Assembly (NCBI GenBank): GCA_002746535.1
Contig: NVWA01000001.1
Location: 62,001-126,000 of the forward strand
Direction of reading: 5' to 3'
DNA: 64,000 nucleotides
Source of the DNA: Planctomycetota bacterium
GTDB taxonomy: Bacteria; Planctomycetota; GCA-2746535
Below the pieces are notes generated by a model. That model worked only from the letters and a program-made list of their open reading frames with translations. It was not told the DNA's origin and made no database searches. Within the stretch, counting starts at the first letter, position 1. Each line of letters opens with the position of its first letter. Shown here piece after piece: positions 55,184 to 63,869 of this stretch. The translations under genes were made by a program, and so were the position numbers.

Positions 55184-56551
55184 TTGTTTAATCCCTTTGA
55201 TTCAAAATATAAAAGAAATTTTTATTTTGTATTCGTTTTTCTAGTCATAATGATTTTGTTGGTAATATATTTAAAAGATATTTTTACTCCTTTTTTCATT
55301 TCATTATTATTTGCATATATTTTAAATCCAATTTATTTGAAGCTTCAAAATAAAGGCTTGTCTCCTAATAGCAGTATATTCTTAATTTTTGGTGTAATAG
55401 GTATCTTGATTTCATTTTGTTTAGTTTTGTTAATTCCTAGATTATTTACTCAAATTCATAATTCAGGTGATTTGTTGTTGGGGGAAACTTTAATTGTTGA
55501 TCATAATGGAAATGGAGAGTTTGATATAGGGGATACTTATCTGATTGATGAAAAGTCTAAAAAAGTGCTGACATTGATACCTGGTTCAAATAAATCGTTT
55601 TATTATGATCAAAACAGGAATAATATATTTGATAGCGAAGACGTTAAATATGTGTTCGGAGATCCAAAATTAATACATGAGAACATTGATTCATACGAAG
55701 ATACGAATAATAATAAAATGTGGGATGGTAATATAGTCAATAAGATCTATATAAGAGGAAAAACATTTATAGATGATTATTTTAAAAAAGATGAAGTACA
55801 ACGATATAAAATTTATTTTAAAAATAAATTAAAAAGTTTAGTGAAAGATATCGAAAAGAAGTTTGCATCCAAACCTTCTAATAATGGGGGTATGGCGGTA
55901 GTTGAAACGAGTGAACTTGATTCTTTAATGTTTAGTTTACAACAAGGTTTTTTATATTTACTATGGGTAATACTAATGCCCGTTTATACTTTTTTTCTTT
56001 TAAAAGGATTAGAAGGTATAAAAGATGAAAGTAAGAAATATCTTCCTTCTAGAAATCGTGAACATGTCTTACATGTCTTTTCGAGAATAGACAGTGCCAT
56101 TTCAGCATTTTTTATGGGAAGACTTTCTGCTAGTATTATGATATCGATTGTATGCAGTATATTTTTTCTACTTTCGGGAGTGGATTTTGCCATAATATTT
56201 GGGTTTTTATTAGGTTTCGCCGTGATGATACCTATCGTAAATATTGTAGTTGTTATTCCACCCGCTATTTTAGTTTATGCGAATAATGGAATTGGAATCG
56301 AATTCTTTTGGATAATTATCGCTTATTTATCTGCTGTCACGTTAGATATGATTTTAACACCAGCATTAATAGGCAAAAAAGCCAACCTACATATTGTCAC
56401 AGTAATTTTATCCTTTTTCATTTTCGGTAAATTATTAGGTATTATTGGTGTGGTATTGGCTATCCCATTTGCTGCAACTACAAAGATTCTTTTTGAAGAA
56501 TATATTCTGCCAAGAATGAGAGATTTGGCGGAAGAGAATAAAACTGATTAA
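55184..56551 (+). CDS. AI-2E/PerM family transporter-like protein with calcium-loop insert
   Basis: The 455-residue protein has the AI-2E family fold: an N-terminal helix pair (FVFVFLVIMILLVIYL; PFFISLLFAYILNPIY), a long loop, and about five C-terminal helices with GFLLGFAVMIPIVN. The long loop (residues about 95-190) carries at least three acidic loops (DHNGNGEFDIGD, DQNRNNIFDSED, DTNNNKMWDGN) that resemble EF-hand or dockerin-type calcium loops; such an insert is not usual in the family. I use the TTG start with AGGAG at 55172. The family exports small molecules or works in sensing; function here is unknown. Confidence 0.8.
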   Translation: MFNPFDSKYKRNFYFVFVFLVIMILLVIYLKDIFTPFFISLLFAYILNPIYLKLQNKGLSPNSSIFLIFGVIGILISFCLVLLIPRLFTQIHNSGDLLLGETLIVDHNGNGEFDIGDTYLIDEKSKKVLTLIPGSNKSFYYDQNRNNIFDSEDVKYVFGDPKLIHENIDSYEDTNNNKMWDGNIVNKIYIRGKTFIDDYFKKDEVQRYKIYFKNKLKSLVKDIEKKFASKPSNNGGMAVVETSELDSLMFSLQQGFLYLLWVILMPVYTFFLLKGLEGIKDESKKYLPSRNREHVLHVFSRIDSAISAFFMGRLSASIMISIVCSIFFLLSGVDFAIIFGFLLGFAVMIPIVNIVVVIPPAILVYANNGIGIEFFWIIIAYLSAVTLDMILTPALIGKKANLHIVTVILSFFIFGKLLGIIGVVLAIPFAATTKILFEEYILPRMRDLAEENKTD

Positions 56552-56568
56552 AAACGTAGGAAGTATAT

Positions 56569-57666
56569 ATGAGTAGTGAAGAAAGAAAGAATCTTGCCAG
56601 TAAACTCATCGCCGACACCCCAACGGCATCTGTTTTAATTGGTTTCGATGGGTTTGTCGATGATATTTTATCTGCAATTGATAAAAGACATGACATAAAC
56701 TCTTATGATAGAATCGATACAATTAAGTCTTATGCTGAAAGAATTGCTAAATTATCTGGAGTTAGCGGTAGCATTGAAATTGATTTGCAACAACAAAAAT
56801 TAGGTGGAAATGCTCCCATAATGGCAAATGCTCTAATTGCTCAAAATTGGTCGACTAATTGCATTGCTGCAATTGGAGAGCAAGATCATATTCATCCTGT
56901 ATTTAAAGAATTTAGCGAAAAATGCCATGGTATTTACCCTATTGCTGAACCAGGTAATACTTTAGCTTTTGAATTTAGTGATGGAAAAATCATGATGAAT
57001 CAATTAGCTTCATTGGGAAAAGTTAATTGGAATAATATATCAGATATTATTGGAGAAAAAAATATTATCGAATTGGTTAATAAAGTTGACCTTATAGCGT
57101 GTGTGAATTGGGCCATGTTGCCTTTTATGAATAGTATATACAAGGGCATTGGTGAAATTTTAAGAAATGGACAAAAGAATAAAAAAGTCTTTATTGATTT
57201 AGCAGATGTAATGCGACGAACAGTTGTTGATTTGCGTGAAATGTTAGGTGTCTTAAGTGAATTGTCAAAACACTGTGAATTAATTCTTGGACTTAATAAA
57301 AGCGAAGTTTTTCAAATCCTTGATGCATTGGATATCTCCATAAACAATGATAGTGAGAAGAATGAAGATATAGTAGAGCTAACACGAAAACTTGATTTAC
57401 ACGCTATTGTTGTTCACGAAACAAAGCAAGCATACATCGGTACTAGGGGAGGTGATTTTTATTTAGTGCAAGGGCCTTATGAACCAAATCCAAAACTAAC
57501 AACTGGCGCTGGAGATAATTTTAATGCTGGATTTTGTAGTGGTTGGTTGCGATCGTTAAGTTGGCAAGAATGTTTGATGACAGGTGTTTTCACATCTGGT
57601 TACTATGTAAGAAATGCTAAATCACCTCAGGTTAATGAGCTCTCTGAATTTATAATGAATTATTGA
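56569..57666 (+). CDS. PfkB-family carbohydrate kinase
   Basis: The 365-residue ribokinase-fold protein starts with a long N-terminal part (SVLIGFDGFVDDILSAID) and has KLGGNAPIMANALIAQNW, the sugar-binding glycines. LTTGAGDNFNAGFCSGWL near residue 320 is the anion-hole and catalytic Asp motif (GAGDxF). ATP and a sugar or sugar-phosphate are the expected substrates. It is distinct from the KDG-kinase-like enzyme at 14014 and belongs to a family of undefined specificity. It sits on the + strand after the PerM-like gene with 17 bases between them. Confidence 0.82.
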   Translation: MSSEERKNLASKLIADTPTASVLIGFDGFVDDILSAIDKRHDINSYDRIDTIKSYAERIAKLSGVSGSIEIDLQQQKLGGNAPIMANALIAQNWSTNCIAAIGEQDHIHPVFKEFSEKCHGIYPIAEPGNTLAFEFSDGKIMMNQLASLGKVNWNNISDIIGEKNIIELVNKVDLIACVNWAMLPFMNSIYKGIGEILRNGQKNKKVFIDLADVMRRTVVDLREMLGVLSELSKHCELILGLNKSEVFQILDALDISINNDSEKNEDIVELTRKLDLHAIVVHETKQAYIGTRGGDFYLVQGPYEPNPKLTTGAGDNFNAGFCSGWLRSLSWQECLMTGVFTSGYYVRNAKSPQVNELSEFIMNY

Positions 57667-57672
57667 TTTTAA

Positions 57673-58812
57673 TTATCGAACAGGTTTTAATTGTGATTTG
57701 ACTTGTTTAATAAATAATGGTCCTATTTCTTGAATTTGCCATTTTCGAATACCCGGAAGTTTCTCTATTCCATCTAATAAACAATTCGGATCATTGGCAA
57801 TATATCCAATCGCTTCCGTAGGCCATATGTAAACGGCTGGAATAGAAAATTTTTCTGATGTTTCCATTCGCCAATATTTTATTTTTTGGATATTTGATTT
57901 TACAAAATTCCTATTTTTTATCTTTTTATTTGGGTGTGAAACTTCTTTTTCATGTTCGATTTGAATATAAGCCTGTTGGATAATAGGTGTTAATTGATCA
58001 GCATAATTATTACGAATATACTTTTTTAATTCTTTTGTGTTCTTCTCTTTTGGGAATGCATAGGAGATAGCCATAAGGTTTTTATTCGAAAGAATTTGAA
58101 ATTTGGAAATATTTTTTAACTTCGCAATTTCTTCTCTAGCATTATATATGTTTATAAATAAATTTAATTGTTTTCCTTTTAACTTATTACTATCACGAAT
58201 TTGAAAATATTCAGGATAAGGTGGCTGAATATATTCATAATTTTCTTTTAATTGGCATTCTTCTTCTAGCCATTGTCGTCGATCAAGGTCTTTTAAGTTT
58301 TTGATTTGAATATTCATTAAATCAAATAAATAAAACGAATCATTTACCGAATATTGTAGCATTTCTTCGTCAAGTGGTCGTTTAGTCCAATTTGCTTTTT
58401 GATATTTTTTATTCAACTTTAGTTCAAAGTGTTTTTCCAATAAAGAAGATAATCCACACTTTTCTTCCTTACCTAATTCGGCAGCCATTTTTGTGTCAAA
58501 CAGGTTTTGGAATTTAAAACCATAATCTTTGCTCAAAATTCTTAGATCAAATTCTAAATCATGAATAATTTTAATAATATCCTTATTCGCAAAAGCCTCC
58601 TGCAATTCATTAATCTCTTTAAAATTCAAAGCGTCGATTAAATAGTTATTTGTATCAGTTGAAAGTTGAATTAGACAAATTTGTTCTTTATATAAATGCT
58701 GATTGTCTGCTTCCAAGTCAATTGAAATGTATTTAGTATTTAGTAGATGTGGTAAATGTTTAGAAAATTCTTCTGAGTTATCTATCCAAATATATTCTTT
58801 GAGGTCAGGCAT
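57673..58812 (-). CDS. rnd: Ribonuclease D
   Basis: The 379-residue protein has a DEDDy 3'-5' exonuclease domain. Asp32 and Glu34 in ISIDLEADNQ, Asp in IIHDLEFDLRIL and the Tyr-x-x-x-Asp in YSVNDSFYL are the metal ligands. A helical HRDC domain follows (residues about 210-290). It trims tRNA and other stable RNA 3' ends. The N-terminal ATG shares one base with the stop of the upstream UbiA-like gene at 58812, so the two genes are translationally coupled. Confidence 0.9.
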   Translation of the reverse strand: MPDLKEYIWIDNSEEFSKHLPHLLNTKYISIDLEADNQHLYKEQICLIQLSTDTNNYLIDALNFKEINELQEAFANKDIIKIIHDLEFDLRILSKDYGFKFQNLFDTKMAAELGKEEKCGLSSLLEKHFELKLNKKYQKANWTKRPLDEEMLQYSVNDSFYLFDLMNIQIKNLKDLDRRQWLEEECQLKENYEYIQPPYPEYFQIRDSNKLKGKQLNLFINIYNAREEIAKLKNISKFQILSNKNLMAISYAFPKEKNTKELKKYIRNNYADQLTPIIQQAYIQIEHEKEVSHPNKKIKNRNFVKSNIQKIKYWRMETSEKFSIPAVYIWPTEAIGYIANDPNCLLDGIEKLPGIRKWQIQEIGPLFIKQVKSQLKPVR

Positions 58813-59720
58813 TATGTTACGGCTATTGCTTTTGCAAATAACAAGGTTGGTATAAACATCAAAAGTATAACAAGTGATGGAAATAATTCTATGAAACTAT
58901 TGGCTCCTGTGGTAGATAATAATGCATCTAGTGGTATTAAAATTAGGATACTGTATTTAATGGTCAGGCCAATATCTTTTACGTTTTTATATTGGTAGAT
59001 CAAGTATAACCGGTATGCGCCAGCAACCAAGATAGCAGTGATTAAGAACAAAGCTGAAAAGGACATTTTTGGTAATAGTATTATTGAGTAAATACTTAAT
59101 CCTAATAGACCTAAGGCAATAAAATATATTTTTTTATGATCAATTTTACCTTCTTGCATAGTACCTGTTAACGTTACCAGAAAAATATAAATAAAATGAA
59201 ATCCAGCGAAATACATAATGTCTGGCATATTGCTATCGTTGCTATTAAAAGTAAATAGGGTAAATGCGCAAAATCCTAATGCCAAATTGAATCCTCTGCA
59301 TGCTCCCATGGTAATAGAGCCAGCAATTTCGGAGTGTTTTGTCCAGCTATCATAAAGCCAAGCAAGTAACAGTATAAAGACGGATAGTAATAAGGCGGTG
59401 AAACTTACCAAAGCAGATGAAATAATCATAATGATGATTAATATAATGGATAAATTGTAAGCTGATTTAAGGGAGATTTTATTGGAAGGTAATGGCCTTT
59501 CTGATCTGACTTTAATATCCGTTTCAAGATCAAGGATATCATTCCAGATTATTCCATTCGCATATATACATGCCGAAGATATACAAAGTAGAAACAATGG
59601 AAAAATTATTTCAAAGGTAAAGTGTGTTTGTAGTCCAACAGCAATAAACGCACCAGCTAAAACATCTGCTATTGATGTGAAAATATTTGGTAACCGAATT
59701 AGTCTTAAATAGTTTAGCAT
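58812..59720 (-). CDS. UbiA-family prenyltransferase-like membrane protein (EboC-like)
   Basis: This 302-residue protein has about eight helices. The first Asp-rich motif of UbiA enzymes is present as NDILDLETD (Asn60, Asp61, Asp64, Asp68). GSITMGACRGFNLALG is typical of the EboC branch, and the second Asp-rich motif is replaced around residue 190 by TMQEGKIDHKK. It may transfer a prenyl or related lipid chain, or have another membrane role in the ebo family. Other ebo genes are not seen nearby. Function is inferred from family and not certain. Confidence 0.78.
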   Translation of the reverse strand: MLNYLRLIRLPNIFTSIADVLAGAFIAVGLQTHFTFEIIFPLFLLCISSACIYANGIIWNDILDLETDIKVRSERPLPSNKISLKSAYNLSIILIIIMIISSALVSFTALLLSVFILLLAWLYDSWTKHSEIAGSITMGACRGFNLALGFCAFTLFTFNSNDSNMPDIMYFAGFHFIYIFLVTLTGTMQEGKIDHKKIYFIALGLLGLSIYSIILLPKMSFSALFLITAILVAGAYRLYLIYQYKNVKDIGLTIKYSILILIPLDALLSTTGANSFIELFPSLVILLMFIPTLLFAKAIAVT

Positions 59721-59761
59721 GATAAAGCAAGTGTAACTATAACCTTTTGCTGATATTCAAA

Positions 59762-59783
59762 GAGGCATAGTATTTTATGCCTC
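59762..59783 (-). terminator. Hairpin terminator after clpC
   Basis: GAGGCATA at 59762-59769 and TATGCCTC at 59776-59783 form a perfect 8-bp stem with a 6-base loop. On the minus strand it lies 23 bases beyond the clpC stop, followed by a short U run (TTTG). It is the only clear GC-containing hairpin with a U run that I found in the window. The U run is short, so termination may be partial. Confidence 0.65.
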
Positions 59784-59805
59784 CTCATAATTTATCATTT
59801 ATTTC

Positions 59806-62286
59806 TTATGACTCTACTGAAGCAGTTTCAGCAATATTGAATTTTAATGTTTCAAGCTCTGAATCATAAATTCCTTTTAATTTACATGGCCCTTTAAATT
59901 CGCCGGAAAGTATTCCTTCAGATAGAGCATCTTCAACATGTTTCTCGATAGCTCTTTTTAAAGGTCGAGCACCATATTCAGCATTGTATCCTGTGTCGAC
60001 TAGGAACTCAATAGCGCGGTCTTCTAATTCAACTTTGATATTATGATTTTCTAATCTTTCCATAACACCCCTCAATTCGTTATGAATAATCTTAGAAATA
60101 TCATCTTTATCAAGAGATTTGAAATATACTATATCATCTAACCTGTTTATGAATTCTGGTCGAAATTCTTTTTCAACCTCAGAGCTTAGTTTTGCTTTTA
60201 TTTCTTTAACCGATTTTAATGTTGATTTAGTAAACCCTAAATTACCTGACGTTTTCATTTCTTGTACACCTATGTTAGAAGTCAGAATAATGATGGTATT
60301 TCTGAAATCAACAACTCGGCCATAGCTGTCAGTAAGCTTTCCTTCTTCCATAATTTGAAGTAATAAATTATAAATATCTTGATGGGCTTTTTCAATTTCA
60401 TCTAATAGGATTACAGAATAAGGACGTCGTCTAATTTTTTCAGTTAATTGACCTCCTTCTTCATAACCTACATATCCTGGAGGGGCACCAACAAGTCTAG
60501 ATACAGCATGTTTTTCCATGTATTCGGACATATCAATTTGTATCAAAGATTCTTCCGAATCAAAAATAAATTTTGCTAACGCTTTTGCCAAAAGTGTTTT
60601 ACCCACACCAGTAGGACCAACAAACAAAAATGTTCCCATTGGTTTCTTAGGATCTTTTAAACCTGCTCTTGATCTTCGCAAGCAATTTGAAATCATTCTT
60701 ACTGGCTCATCTTGTCCAATAACACTTTCTTGTAAATATGATTCCATTTCAAGAAGTTTTTTACTTTCTTGGCCACCTACTTTTGTTACTGGAATTCCTG
60801 TCATACTCGAAACAACTTCTCGAATAATATCTGCATCAATAATATTTATTTTTTGTTTCAATTCCTCACGCCATTCTTTTTGTGATTTGACGATTTCTCT
60901 TCGTAGTGTTTCTGCTTGATCGCGATATTCGGCAGCCTTTTCGAAATCTTGTTCGTGTACAGCTTTTTCTTTTAGTTCATCTAACTCATCAATTTCCTGT
61001 TCTTTGATTTTAAGATCTGGGGGACGTCTAAATGTTTTTAGTTTTACTCGAGAACCAGCTTCGTCAATCACATCGATTGCTTTATCTGGAAAAAACCTAT
61101 CTGTAATGTATCGGTCAGATAACGTAATTGCTTCCTGTAATGCTTCATCTGTATATTCAGCTCTATGATGTTTCTCATATCGGTCTTTTAATCCCATCAA
61201 TATTTGAAGGGTTTCTTCTTTTGTTGGTGGATTAACCATAACGGTTTGAAATCTTCTAGCTAATGCAGAATCTTTTTCAACATATTTTCGATACTCATCA
61301 AGAGTTGTCGCGCCAACACATTGAAGTTCACCTCTTGCTAGTGGTGGTTTTAATACATTTGATGCATCGATAGCTCCTTCAGCACCACCTGCTCCTACGA
61401 GAGTATGAAGTTCATCTAAAAACAATATTACATTGCCTGCTCGCTTAACTTCATTCATTACAGCTTTAATACGTTCTTCAAATTGACCCCTGTACTTGGT
61501 ACCTGCCACCATTAACGCTAAATCTAAAATTACTACTCTACGATTTAATAACATATCTGGTACATCGCCAGTTACAATTGATTGGGCTAATCCTTCAACG
61601 ATAGCAGTTTTTCCAACGCCAGCTTCACCGAGTAAAACGGGATTACTTTTTGTTCTTCTTACTAGAATTTGTAAAACTCTTTCAAGTTCTTTGTCTCTAC
61701 CTATTACGGGATCTAATTTATTATCTTTGGCTAATTTAGTTAAGTCTCTACCAAATGAATCTAGTGATGGAGTTTTTCCGGAAGATTCGCTAGGTTGTTT
61801 TTGGCCAAACTGCGGCTGAGGTTTATCCATGAATGGTGGGTCTTCGATTTCAGTGCCCAATAAATCCAATACTTCTGACCTTACATCGTCAATACTAATG
61901 CTTAGGTTTGTAAGAACTTGTGCGGCCATTCCTTCGTTTTCTCTTATTAGTCCTAAGAGAATGTGTTCTGTGCCTACATAGTTATGGTCTAGGTTTCTAG
62001 CTTCTTCTAATGCTAATTCTAGTACTCTTTTAGCTCTAGGTGTATATGGAGGTTGGCCGCCGGTAATAGTGTCAGGTCCAATTTCAACCAATTTTTCAAC
62101 TTCAACACGAACTTTTTCCAAATCAATACTTAAATTCTCAAGTACATTTGCGGCGACACCACTACCTTCTTTAATTAGTCCTAATAAAATATGCTCAGTA
62201 CCAATATAATCGTGGTTAAGTCTTTCCGCTTCACTTTTAGCGAATCCTAATACTTTTCTTGCTCTGTCGGTGAACCGATCAAACAT
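59806..62286 (-). CDS. clpC: ATP-dependent Clp protease ATP-binding subunit ClpC
   Basis: The 826-residue protein has two Clp N repeats (residues 1-150, NHDYIGTEHILLGLI and its copy), the first AAA+ module (Walker A GEAGVGKTA), a UVR-type middle helix (EQDFEKAAEYRDQAETL) and the second module (GPTGVGKTLLAKALA) with a D2-small domain. This is the ClpC rather than ClpA or ClpB arrangement. It unfolds substrates for ClpP and works with adaptors such as McsB or MecA elsewhere. A hairpin at 59762-59783 lies just downstream. Confidence 0.95.
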   Translation of the reverse strand: MFDRFTDRARKVLGFAKSEAERLNHDYIGTEHILLGLIKEGSGVAANVLENLSIDLEKVRVEVEKLVEIGPDTITGGQPPYTPRAKRVLELALEEARNLDHNYVGTEHILLGLIRENEGMAAQVLTNLSISIDDVRSEVLDLLGTEIEDPPFMDKPQPQFGQKQPSESSGKTPSLDSFGRDLTKLAKDNKLDPVIGRDKELERVLQILVRRTKSNPVLLGEAGVGKTAIVEGLAQSIVTGDVPDMLLNRRVVILDLALMVAGTKYRGQFEERIKAVMNEVKRAGNVILFLDELHTLVGAGGAEGAIDASNVLKPPLARGELQCVGATTLDEYRKYVEKDSALARRFQTVMVNPPTKEETLQILMGLKDRYEKHHRAEYTDEALQEAITLSDRYITDRFFPDKAIDVIDEAGSRVKLKTFRRPPDLKIKEQEIDELDELKEKAVHEQDFEKAAEYRDQAETLRREIVKSQKEWREELKQKINIIDADIIREVVSSMTGIPVTKVGGQESKKLLEMESYLQESVIGQDEPVRMISNCLRRSRAGLKDPKKPMGTFLFVGPTGVGKTLLAKALAKFIFDSEESLIQIDMSEYMEKHAVSRLVGAPPGYVGYEEGGQLTEKIRRRPYSVILLDEIEKAHQDIYNLLLQIMEEGKLTDSYGRVVDFRNTIIILTSNIGVQEMKTSGNLGFTKSTLKSVKEIKAKLSSEVEKEFRPEFINRLDDIVYFKSLDKDDISKIIHNELRGVMERLENHNIKVELEDRAIEFLVDTGYNAEYGARPLKRAIEKHVEDALSEGILSGEFKGPCKLKGIYDSELETLKFNIAETASVES

Positions 62287-62483
62287 ATAAATACACTCCT
62301 AAATCTTATCCATTTACAATTAAAAATTTTGTCATTTATCATCAAAATTATTTGTCGGCATTATAATGTATGGAGGTTTGTTTACATCATTAAACTGAAA
62401 ATCTTTTGAGATTAAACTTACAGATATAATTGTTTTTAAGATTATTCTGATAATTTTGCAAATTTAATTCTTGGGTTTCCTGA

Positions 62484-62510
62484 TTAGCACTCTAAAATTC
62501 TTTTTGATAA
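62484..62510 (+). promoter_or_regulatory. Possible degenerate CIRCE (HrcA) site
   Basis: TTAGCACTC at 62484-62492 is a perfect left half of the CIRCE element. Nine bases later TTTTGATAA matches the right half GAGTGCTAA at five of nine bases. It lies between divergent clpC (about 200 bases from its start) and the DUF4254 gene (28 bases before its ATG). The right half is weak, so this may be coincidental. Confidence 0.25.
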
Positions 62511-62538
62511 TTATTAATCCAATTCAGAAGGGTATATT

Positions 62539-63156
62539 ATGTCTTTAATTGGCAATCTAAAAGAATTTGAAGAATCAAATATTGGTGAAATATTTAATGC
62601 CTTTACGGCGAACTGGCATAATATTGGTCCACAAAAAGGCTTAGAAGACAATAATTTGCAAAACTTTATGCATTGGAATCATTACTACAATTACTCACTG
62701 TGGCACGAAGAAGATGAAGCTCGCAGAATTGATGTTGATGATTCAATAATTGCCCAAGTGAAAAGAAATATTGATGGTTTTAACCAAAACCGAAATGATA
62801 TGATACAAAAAATGGACGAAGAATTGATCCATTCGCTTACATCACTTAATTTTGCCATAGATTCCGGTAACCTGAACTCTGAAACACCAGGAAGCATGAT
62901 CGATCGAATTTCAATAGTATCATTGAAAATATATCATATGAGTGAAATTGCTGAAGATAGTACAGAGGATGATAATGTAAGAAACTCATGTGCATCAAAA
63001 GTTGAAACATTAAAAAATCAACAAAGTGATTTAGAGAGTTGTTTGAAAACATTAATTCAAGAAATTAAAGATGGTCATCGGCATTTTAAAGTTTATTTTC
63101 AATTTAAAATGTATAACGATCCCAACCTTAATCAAGCTGTTCGCAAGAATTCGTGA
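62539..63156 (+). CDS. DUF4254 family protein
   Basis: The 205-residue protein is mainly helical and acidic. The DUF4254 signature is clear: NYSLWHEEDEARRIDVDD, then VKRNIDGFNQNRNDMIQKMDEEL. Members of this family often lie near glycosyltransferases and LPS genes in PVC bacteria and their relatives; their function is not established. It has no signal peptide or membrane helix, so it should be cytoplasmic. GAAGGG precedes the ATG at reasonable spacing. It is divergent from clpC. Confidence 0.85.
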   Translation: MSLIGNLKEFEESNIGEIFNAFTANWHNIGPQKGLEDNNLQNFMHWNHYYNYSLWHEEDEARRIDVDDSIIAQVKRNIDGFNQNRNDMIQKMDEELIHSLTSLNFAIDSGNLNSETPGSMIDRISIVSLKIYHMSEIAEDSTEDDNVRNSCASKVETLKNQQSDLESCLKTLIQEIKDGHRHFKVYFQFKMYNDPNLNQAVRKNS

Positions 63157-63200
63157 TGGTTGACTTTTAACCCATTAGATCAAATGGCTGTTTTTATTTG

Positions 63201-63869
63201 ATGGCTAAAATTTTAATTTTATTTTTTTTAATTCTATCTTCTTTTTCTTGTGGAACTGATGTACACAGAAAACAAATAAGTAAAAAACTTATAATCAAAA
63301 AATCCGTAAATCCGATTAGAAAGTTTTTATTCATCGGTGATTCATTAACGGCTGGCTATGGTGTTTATGAACAAGATTGTTTTGTTAGCATTATTACTAA
63401 ACAATTTAGAATAAATAATATTAATATTAGGGTCGTGAATGCTGGTATAAGTGGTGAAATGTCAATTGGTACATTAAGTAGAATAAAATGGTTAATTGAT
63501 GAAAAAGTTGAAACCGTTTTTTTATGTATTGGTGGAAATGATGGTTTGCGCGGAAAATCCTTAGTTGAATTACAAAAAAATATTGAATCAATTATTAAAA
63601 TATTTAAGAATAAAAATATTAAAGTAATATTGGCAGGAATGCAAATCCCTCCAAATTATAGTAAAGAATATACAATGAATTTTAAAATTTTATATTCTGT
63701 AATTGCAAAAAATTTTGAGTTAAAGCTTTTACCATTTTTATTAGAAGGTGTGGCGGGTGTACCAGCATTTAATCAGGTTGATGGTGTTCACCCAAATAAA
63801 AAAGGTCATCAGAAAATAGCCAATCATATATTATCCTTTTTAAGAGATGAGAAAATATACTTAAAATGA
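63201..63869 (+). CDS. GDSL-type (TesA-like) esterase/lysophospholipase, probable lipoprotein
   Basis: I start at the ATG at 63201; a TTG lies immediately upstream. The 222-residue protein has a signal (LILFFLILSSFSC, Cys17) with a loose lipobox. The SGNH hydrolase blocks are FIGDSLTAGYGV (Ser48 nucleophile), SGEMSIGT (Gly), IGGNDG (Asn) and DGVHPNKKGHQK (Asp and His). It hydrolyses acyl esters or thioesters in the periplasm. The stop overlaps the start of an ABC ATPase gene as ATGA. In E. coli tesA is also next to a YbbA-type ABC ATPase gene. Confidence 0.9.
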   Translation: MAKILILFFLILSSFSCGTDVHRKQISKKLIIKKSVNPIRKFLFIGDSLTAGYGVYEQDCFVSIITKQFRINNINIRVVNAGISGEMSIGTLSRIKWLIDEKVETVFLCIGGNDGLRGKSLVELQKNIESIIKIFKNKNIKVILAGMQIPPNYSKEYTMNFKILYSVIAKNFELKLLPFLLEGVAGVPAFNQVDGVHPNKKGHQKIANHILSFLRDEKIYLK

